A DNA stretch of 7,756 bases from an uncultured Sulfurovum sp. (GTDB lineage: Bacteria > Campylobacterota > Campylobacteria > Campylobacterales > Sulfurovaceae), in NCBI GenBank assembly GCA_947311605.1, contig CAMZLC010000158.1, positions 1-7,756 of the forward strand. Reading direction: 5' to 3'. This document shows, one piece after another, positions 1 through 3,730 of the stretch. The translations under genes were made by a program, and so were the position numbers. Positions within the stretch are counted from its first letter, which is position 1. The number at the start of each line of letters is the position of its first letter. The notes beneath the pieces are model-generated. The model saw nothing but the letters and a program-made list of their open reading frames with translations, was not told the origin of the DNA and did no database searches.

Positions 1-113
1 AAGCACTAACAAAACAGCTTGTTACATAACAGTACCAAAGTTCTTCCCGACACCAAACGGCAATATTTCGTTAAAAATTAGCAAAAAGGTGTCATTCTAA
101 TTCCCGCTAAGTC
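1..113 (-). mobile_element. Possible end of an insertion sequence interrupting the glycosyltransferase
   Basis: Glycosyltransferase similarity ends abruptly at about position 114. On the minus strand the following sequence begins TGACTTAGCGGGAATTAG and contains GACACC, with the inverse GGTGTC about 40 bases later. A TG start and short inner repeats are typical of IS21-type ends, among others. No transposase reading frame fits into the 106 bases available, so this is an inference from the abrupt break and the terminal dinucleotide only. A rearrangement without a transposon would look the same at this length. Confidence 0.3.
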
Positions 114-325
114 AGGAGTTCTGAATTTAAAAGGAGTTGTATGCGACTCTCATTATGAGACAATTCAGTGAGGCAGGATTTTGTATAGGCGTCAGAGTTA
201 TTGTCAACAACAATAATTTCAATATCATCTGGGTCTTGAAGCAGGCTTTGTAAACAGGGGCCGGTGCAATTATCATAATTATTGTAACTTATTATTACCA
301 CACTGCAAAGTGTCTTAGCAGCCAT
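107..325 (-). pseudogene. Truncated family 2 glycosyltransferase (N-terminal fragment)
   Basis: The 72-residue product is the start of a GT-A fold glycosyltransferase, an enzyme that transfers a sugar from a nucleotide-sugar to a growing surface glycan at the cytoplasmic membrane face. What can be seen is the first beta strand and loop (CSVVIISYNNYDN, residues 7-19) and the nucleotide-binding strand DIEIIVVDNNSD (residues 34-45). Family members usually run to 250-350 residues. Here the reading stops at TAG soon after LLLNSE, just where the common N-x-G-F-(A/S)-x-G-N-N block should begin, so the DXD metal site and acceptor half are absent. It starts inside the end of the acetyltransferase gene (11-nt overlap), which argues that it was once the next gene of that operon. 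The break could be a mobile element insertion, a deletion or a frameshift; no continuation is visible in the remaining 106 bases. Confidence 0.8.
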
Positions 326-887
326 GAGTGTCTAAGAGTGATTCAACATCAGGATTGCAAATGAGGTGTATGTTGGAGCGTACTTTTTCTTCAGGCCAGT
401 CCCACCAGGCAAGGTTGATGAGTCGCGATATCGTTTCATTGTCAAAACGCATTTTAATGGTTTTTGCCGGATTGCCTCCTGCTATTGAGTAGGGAGCGAT
501 ATCCCGGCAAACAAGGGCACTGGCACCAATAACAGCACCATCACCAATGCTTACTCCTGAAAGGATGGTTGCCCCATGGCCTATCCACACGTCGTTCCCA
601 ATAGTAATGTCGCCCTTGCTTCCTGTCATGCCGGGAAGTATTTCTGTTTCCGGCCATGCTTCAGGAATCTCAGCAAAGGGGAAGGTTGTTGCCATATCAA
701 AGCGGTGTTCACCACCGAGTAGAATGGATACTTTGGCTGCAAAAGAACAGTATTTTCCAATATTGAGTTTTGTCTTGAAATCGTAGTTCCTTACATCGGG
801 AGTACCATAGGTAAACTCTCCGATGGAGAACTGTGAGCCTTCGAATTGGTCTTTTGTGAAAAAAACTCTTTTGTGGAAAAGTCTCAT
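315..887 (-). CDS. CatB/XAT-type hexapeptide-repeat O-acetyltransferase
   Basis: This 190-residue protein belongs to the left-handed parallel beta-helix acyltransferases (xenobiotic acetyltransferase branch), which move an acetyl group from acetyl-CoA to a hydroxyl or amino group. Hexapeptide repeats are seen around LNIGKYCSFAAKVSI (residues 41-55) and from DITIGNDVWIGHGATILSGV to IGASALV (residues 93-126). The family's catalytic His fits H61 in GGEHRFDMATTFPF, and the ending IAGGNPAKTIKMRF (residues 135-148) with the helical WWDWPEEK tail is typical. The length is normal. Start and stop overlap both neighbours: ATGA with the O-antigen ligase and 11 nt with the glycosyltransferase, so translation is probably coupled. 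In this setting it most likely acetylates a sugar of the O-antigen or exopolysaccharide. The substrate cannot be told from the sequence, and chloramphenicol resistance is unlikely given the neighbours. Confidence 0.9.
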   Translation of the reverse strand: MRLFHKRVFFTKDQFEGSQFSIGEFTYGTPDVRNYDFKTKLNIGKYCSFAAKVSILLGGEHRFDMATTFPFAEIPEAWPETEILPGMTGSKGDITIGNDVWIGHGATILSGVSIGDGAVIGASALVCRDIAPYSIAGGNPAKTIKMRFDNETISRLINLAWWDWPEEKVRSNIHLICNPDVESLLDTHGC

Positions 888-2083
888 GTCGTAGAAGTGT
901 CGTCCGAGTATTCCTTATACAAAAAGGCACTAAATAAAGAGAAGAGAAAGCCGGTTCCATAAACCATTAAATAGGACTCAGCCAGCATAATCACAAGAAA
1001 AAAGATCGGAAAAGCCTGACGCATGGGAGTGAGTACATCTCTTCGTTTAAATGCGATAACAAGCTGACTGAAAAAGATACTTATTAAACTGATAAAACCA
1101 GCAATACCAAATTGAGAAACAATTAACAGGTATTGATTATGTGGATTGTCCGTATTGGGTAAGGCAGGTGAATGGATTTGATTAATTTTGGCATATTCAG
1201 TGGGAAAATCACCGGTACCCGTGCCAATGAGCCAGTTTTCTTTTATGAGGAGGAAGGTGTTTTTATAGAACCAGACTCGCAAACCCACAGAAGTGATTTC
1301 ACAGGATGCATGATTTTTTGTTTCTGTAATTGCCATATCTATGCGGCTTTTAAATGTTGAAGAGCATTGATATGTTGCTGTTATCAAAAGTGGCAGGAGA
1401 ATAAGACCTAATAAGAGTTTTAATTTTGAGAGTCTATAAAAGTATTGAAAAAGGACAACTGCCAAAAGGATAAAGAAGGCTATCTGACCAGTCCGTCCGA
1501 CAGTGATAAACATATTGCAGGAAAGGAAAAGGAGTAGTGCGATTTGTGCTATTTGAGAAACAGGCTTATTGGTGGTGAAAAGCAAATTTTGTAAAATGAT
1601 ATAGCAGGCAAGTGCCAGCATGGGATTATACATCACATGGGTTGTGCCCAAGGTGGTAAAAATAGAGGCTGGAGGGAGATGTAAGAATCCCATCCAGACA
1701 AGATATGCCTTACAGGCTTTGAGGGTAATCGCTGCCACAAAAGCGAGCATATAATATCTGGTATGTTCTTTTTTTACGATGGTGAGAAAAACAGGAAAAA
1801 GAAGGAGTTTCCACTGCTTTTGTAGAATCTCAAGTCCAAAATGCAAGTCTTCAGTCCAAAGGAGCCCTGTTATGTGCAAAAGGATATAGAGAAGGGTTGC
1901 AATGGCAACGGGGTTGCGAAAAATTTCCTTGAACTTGAGCCCCATTTCTCCCGATATCAGCCAGGTAGTAACCAGAAGGATTGCAAGGATAGACCCTGCT
2001 GATGTTGAGAGAGGCAGTGCAAAAGCAAAAAGAACAAGGAGCGGTGATGCTGCGATTGTCGCTTTTTGTGAAAGTGAAGTCAT
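884..2083 (-). CDS. O-antigen ligase / polymerase (Wzy-WaaL class) membrane protein
   Basis: The 399-residue protein is strongly hydrophobic, with about ten to twelve membrane segments from residue 12 to 388. It carries the marks of the Wzy_C (PF04932) family: TVGRTGQIAFF (residues 194-204) in a membrane segment, then SVGLRVWFYKN (265-275), LIGTGTGDF (285-293) and the signature DNPHNQYLLIVSQFG (312-326) around the large periplasmic loop. Such proteins join O-antigen to lipid A-core (WaaL) or polymerise O-units (Wzy) on the periplasmic side of the inner membrane; the two roles cannot be separated by sequence alone. The start at 2083 keeps the first hydrophobic segment; its Shine-Dalgarno is poor (only AGG about 15 nt upstream). 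The stop overlaps the acetyltransferase start as ATGA, so it heads a polysaccharide operon that continues into the broken glycosyltransferase. Confidence 0.87.
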   Translation of the reverse strand: MTSLSQKATIAASPLLVLFAFALPLSTSAGSILAILLVTTWLISGEMGLKFKEIFRNPVAIATLLYILLHITGLLWTEDLHFGLEILQKQWKLLLFPVFLTIVKKEHTRYYMLAFVAAITLKACKAYLVWMGFLHLPPASIFTTLGTTHVMYNPMLALACYIILQNLLFTTNKPVSQIAQIALLLFLSCNMFITVGRTGQIAFFILLAVVLFQYFYRLSKLKLLLGLILLPLLITATYQCSSTFKSRIDMAITETKNHASCEITSVGLRVWFYKNTFLLIKENWLIGTGTGDFPTEYAKINQIHSPALPNTDNPHNQYLLIVSQFGIAGFISLISIFFSQLVIAFKRRDVLTPMRQAFPIFFLVIMLAESYLMVYGTGFLFSLFSAFLYKEYSDDTSTT

Positions 2084-2136
2084 GGTTAATTACTTATATA
2101 CCTGAGGGGATCGGGAGGATCTGAATACTGGGGCCA

Positions 2137-2274
2137 TTAGTGCTTTACTCCTGAAAAGCTGTAATAAAAAACAAGAAAATCGAAGTGTTTCAAACTCAAA
2201 TTATTAGCATAAGCAACAGATAGCGAACGAAGAGAGACCTTCGAGGCACTTACTTACGGTTTTTCCGCGTTAGA
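2137..2274 (-). repeat. Structured repeat R1 (box A 2245-2274, box B 2161-2175, box C 2137-2144)
   Basis: R1 is one of three similarly oriented copies. Read on the minus strand it opens with the box A hairpin (CTAACGCGG, TTTTT-complement loop, CCGTAAGTAAG), continues with a segment almost identical to R3 over about 35 nt (GTGCCTCGAAGGTCTCTCTT and the CTGTTGCT that follows), then box B (CTTGTTTTTTATTAC) and box C (AGCACTAA). The end of box A (AGTGC) and box C (GCACT) are inverse complements and could close a domain of about 110 nt. The copy lies between the 49-residue ORF, whose stop codon is inside box A, and the O-antigen ligase, which starts 54 nt past box C. Confidence 0.8.
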
Positions 2275-2403
2275 AGTTGCATTCCAGGCATCGACGATGA
2301 GCTTTGCATTGGGGGGCATTTCAGATGATTTCAACGAGCGAAGAAAACAGACGGCAACAGCAGCTAAAACAATAAAGAGAAGGAATAAGAAAAAATAGAG
2401 CAT
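2254..2403 (-). CDS. Small single-span membrane protein, 49 residues
   Basis: The ORF begins with ATG at 2401-2403 and is preceded by GGTAAGGTGTT, a usable ribosome binding site. The product starts MLYFFLFLLFIVLAAVAVCF, a single hydrophobic segment of about 20 residues, followed by a basic turn (LRSLKSS) and a short polar tail ending DAWNATSNAEKP. This topology fits a small inner-membrane protein with its tail in the cytoplasm. It is not recognised as any named family. It stands alone between repeats R2 and R1, on the same strand as all the other genes, and its last codons (from about SNAEKP) and stop lie inside the box A hairpin of R1. The start signal and clean membrane segment make it more likely real than chance, but there is no homology support. 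Confidence 0.55.
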   Translation of the reverse strand: MLYFFLFLLFIVLAAVAVCFLRSLKSSEMPPNAKLIVDAWNATSNAEKP

Positions 2404-2604
2404 AACACCTTACCTGTGAAAATCGGGGTTGGTTGAATGTGAGTGTCTTGTAAGATCACACCATAAACCTCAAATATTCGAATTTTGTTCAGATATGTTT
2501 CGATTATCGTTAAAATTGTCAGAGGAGGGCTCAAGTATTATTTCCGTGCCTTATTTCATGATTTCTGGAATAAAAAACAAGAAACTGAGGAGGGTTAATT
2601 GTAA
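2404..2604 (-). other. Spacer between the DUF1045 gene and the 49-residue ORF
   Basis: Besides the left part of repeat R2 (to 2542), this stretch holds about 138 nt leading to the 49-residue ORF. I see an AT-rich segment with CTGACA and GATAAT elements on the minus strand, but their spacing is only 8 nt, so it is not a convincing promoter. No further gene or hairpin with a U-tract is seen. Confidence 0.4.
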
Positions 2605-2658
2605 TCATATTGTTACGTTATGTCCCAAGGCACTTACTTGTAGTTCACCTGCGTTAGT
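2542..2658 (-). repeat. Structured repeat R2 (box A 2629-2658, box B 2566-2581, box C 2546-2550)
   Basis: R2 is the most divergent copy. Box A is present (minus strand ACTAACGCAG, then CTACAAGTAAGTGCC) and can fold like the others. Box B is identical in its core CTTGTTTTTTATT and box C is reduced to AAGGCAC. The middle segment shared by R1 and R3 (CGAAGGTCTCTC to TGTTGCT) is replaced by unrelated sequence, and the box A to box B gap is 47 nt instead of 65-69. Box A lies wholly inside the 3' end of the DUF1045 gene. Confidence 0.75.
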
Positions 2659-3360
2659 GGTATCCTGGCAGGGATTATTGAATGGAAAATGGTCTGCATA
2701 ATAAAAGTCTCTCCCATAAGCCGGTTCAATAAAAAGGCAGATTGCTCCAATCATAAGCGGTTTCCCCAGTACCGGGGCAAATAATTCTGATAGTAATGAA
2801 CGTAGAAAATGTATCTCGGAGGTATCGATAATTCTACCGGTAAGAGTGATGTGAAAACGATAGTCATTGAGAACATGAGGGTATCCCCAGTTGCTGAGAT
2901 TCTTGTTTTGCGATGGGGTGAGGATTTCTGCATGCCGATGCGCAAGCTCAAGACGGGTCAGAGGGGCTCTGAATATATCGAATTCTTGCGTGCAGGCTGC
3001 AGCAAGGGCATTCAGCTGTCTAGATTGCTGCTCGAGACACAAGCAAAAAAAACCATCAATTTGACGAAGAACCAGAGGAGCAGTAGAGAATACATGCCAT
3101 CTGGCAGTAAATTCGTTTATGGCAGTTCGTAACTCATCCTCATTTCGATCTCTGGCAAGACTAAATGGTGCTTTTAATGTTGCATGTAGACCGTAACGTC
3201 TAGGGACACGGGTTATTTCAGCAAGCCTGCACCTCTTTATTCCATGGAAATGATCTTGCTCTATTTCATTTTGTGCTAAAGCATCCCGGCCGAGCCATTT
3301 GCATCCGATTTCCGATAACAGAGAAAAAGGTTGCGGTGTGTAGTAGAGAGCAAATCGCAT
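2605..3360 (-). CDS. DUF1045-type 2H phosphoesterase (putative phosphonate metabolism protein)
   Basis: The 251-residue protein matches the DUF1045 family of the 2H phosphoesterase superfamily, usually annotated as phosphonate metabolism proteins and found beside phnM/phnN. It begins with the family's RFALYYTP and WLGRDAL signatures. Both catalytic H-x-T motifs are present: YGLHATLKAPF (H59, T61) and YRFHITLTG (H170, T172), along with FRAPLT (residues 130-135) and WGYP (158-161). Such enzymes act on cyclic phosphate or phosphodiester bonds in the cytoplasm; the substrate here is unknown. No phn gene is present in this window, which is unusual. The ATG at 3360 follows AGAGGT with a 10-nt spacer. 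Family members normally end near the FPF motif (residues 225-227), so the last 20-odd residues (from DTTNAGELQVSA) look like an extension, and they are encoded by repeat R2. Confidence 0.88.
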   Translation of the reverse strand: MRFALYYTPQPFSLLSEIGCKWLGRDALAQNEIEQDHFHGIKRCRLAEITRVPRRYGLHATLKAPFSLARDRNEDELRTAINEFTARWHVFSTAPLVLRQIDGFFCLCLEQQSRQLNALAAACTQEFDIFRAPLTRLELAHRHAEILTPSQNKNLSNWGYPHVLNDYRFHITLTGRIIDTSEIHFLRSLLSELFAPVLGKPLMIGAICLFIEPAYGRDFYYADHFPFNNPCQDTTNAGELQVSALGHNVTI

Positions 3361-3439
3361 GGTAATTACTACCTCTGTGGTTAATTTGAATTTTTTACGA
3401 CTCTGTCATTCCTTCCTTGTTGAGAATTTAACATCAACT

Positions 3440-3573
3440 TTAGTGCCTTTCTCCATAACTCCAGCAATAAAAAACAAGTAAGTATAGACTCTGAGACTAT
3501 ATGAGAGAATAGCAACAGATGGTGAACAAAGAGAGACCTTCGAGGCACTAACTTGCAGTTTCTCTGCGTTAGT
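3440..3573 (-). repeat. Structured repeat R3 (box A 3544-3573, box B 3461-3478, box C 3440-3447)
   Basis: R3 is the copy with the best-paired hairpin. On the minus strand box A folds as CTAAC-GCAG-AGAAA-CTGC-AA-GTTAG, i.e. 9 base pairs with a two-base bulge. It continues TGCCTCGAAGGTCTCTCTTT and TGTTCACCATCTGTTGCT, close to R1, then a near-palindrome TATAGTCTCAGAGTCTATA, box B (CTTGTTTTTTATTGC) and box C (GGCACTAA). TTAGTGCC at the end of box A and GGCACTAA in box C are perfect 8-nt inverse complements. The palindrome followed by the T-rich box B could act as a weak terminator on this strand. Confidence 0.8.
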
Positions 3574-3676
3574 TTTAATATTGCATTGTTTTTGTTACAA
3601 AATAGTTAGCAGGATGTTCTGTTATTGTTAAAAATAATCCGATACAAAACATGTTTTAAGTTATGGCAATGCCCTG

Positions 3677-3699
3677 AACCGGCACTGTACAAGCCGGTT
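3677..3699 (-). terminator. Hairpin downstream of the dockerin phosphatase gene
   Basis: AACCGGC and GCCGGTT form a perfect 7-bp stem around a 9-nt loop, 31 nt after the stop codon of the phosphatase gene. There is no T-tract on either strand, so it is not a canonical intrinsic terminator. It could instead be an mRNA-stabilising 3' hairpin or a Rho-associated stop. Confidence 0.4.
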
Positions 3700-3730
3700 T
3701 AGGACACTGATAATCTGGCAATTGAGTGAA

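Larger units (their letters stand above)
3361..3730 (-). other. Intergenic region between dockerin phosphatase and DUF1045 gene
   Basis: This 370-nt stretch holds, in minus-strand order, a GC-rich hairpin (3699-3677), an AT-rich spacer with a 25-codon ORF of doubtful reality ending just before box A, the repeat R3 (3573-3440) and the leader of the DUF1045 gene. In that leader an ORF of 16 codons (3456-3406) begins after GGAG and spans box C. No promoter can be named with confidence. Confidence 0.5.

Noticed and set aside
547..960. ORFs on the other strand or frame of the acetyltransferase region
   Set aside because: Shadows of the hexapeptide acyltransferase and the end of the O-antigen ligase; no start signals or family motifs.
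2429..3132. Plus-strand ORFs opposite the DUF1045 gene and repeat R2
   Set aside because: The opposite strand carries a full DUF1045 protein with both HxT motifs; the plus-strand products have no recognisable features.
2137..3573. Repeats as integron attC sites with gene cassettes
   Set aside because: CTAAC/GTTAG ends and the gene-repeat-gene layout are suggestive, but the hairpin is only 30 nt, the GTTRRRY core fails at its third R or last Y in the copies, R1 and R2 have a mismatch in the outer stem, and the GTTAG end points against the gene direction. No integrase is present.
2137..3573. CRISPR array
   Set aside because: Only three copies, spaced by 0.4-0.9 kb with genes between them; no short regular spacers and no cas genes.
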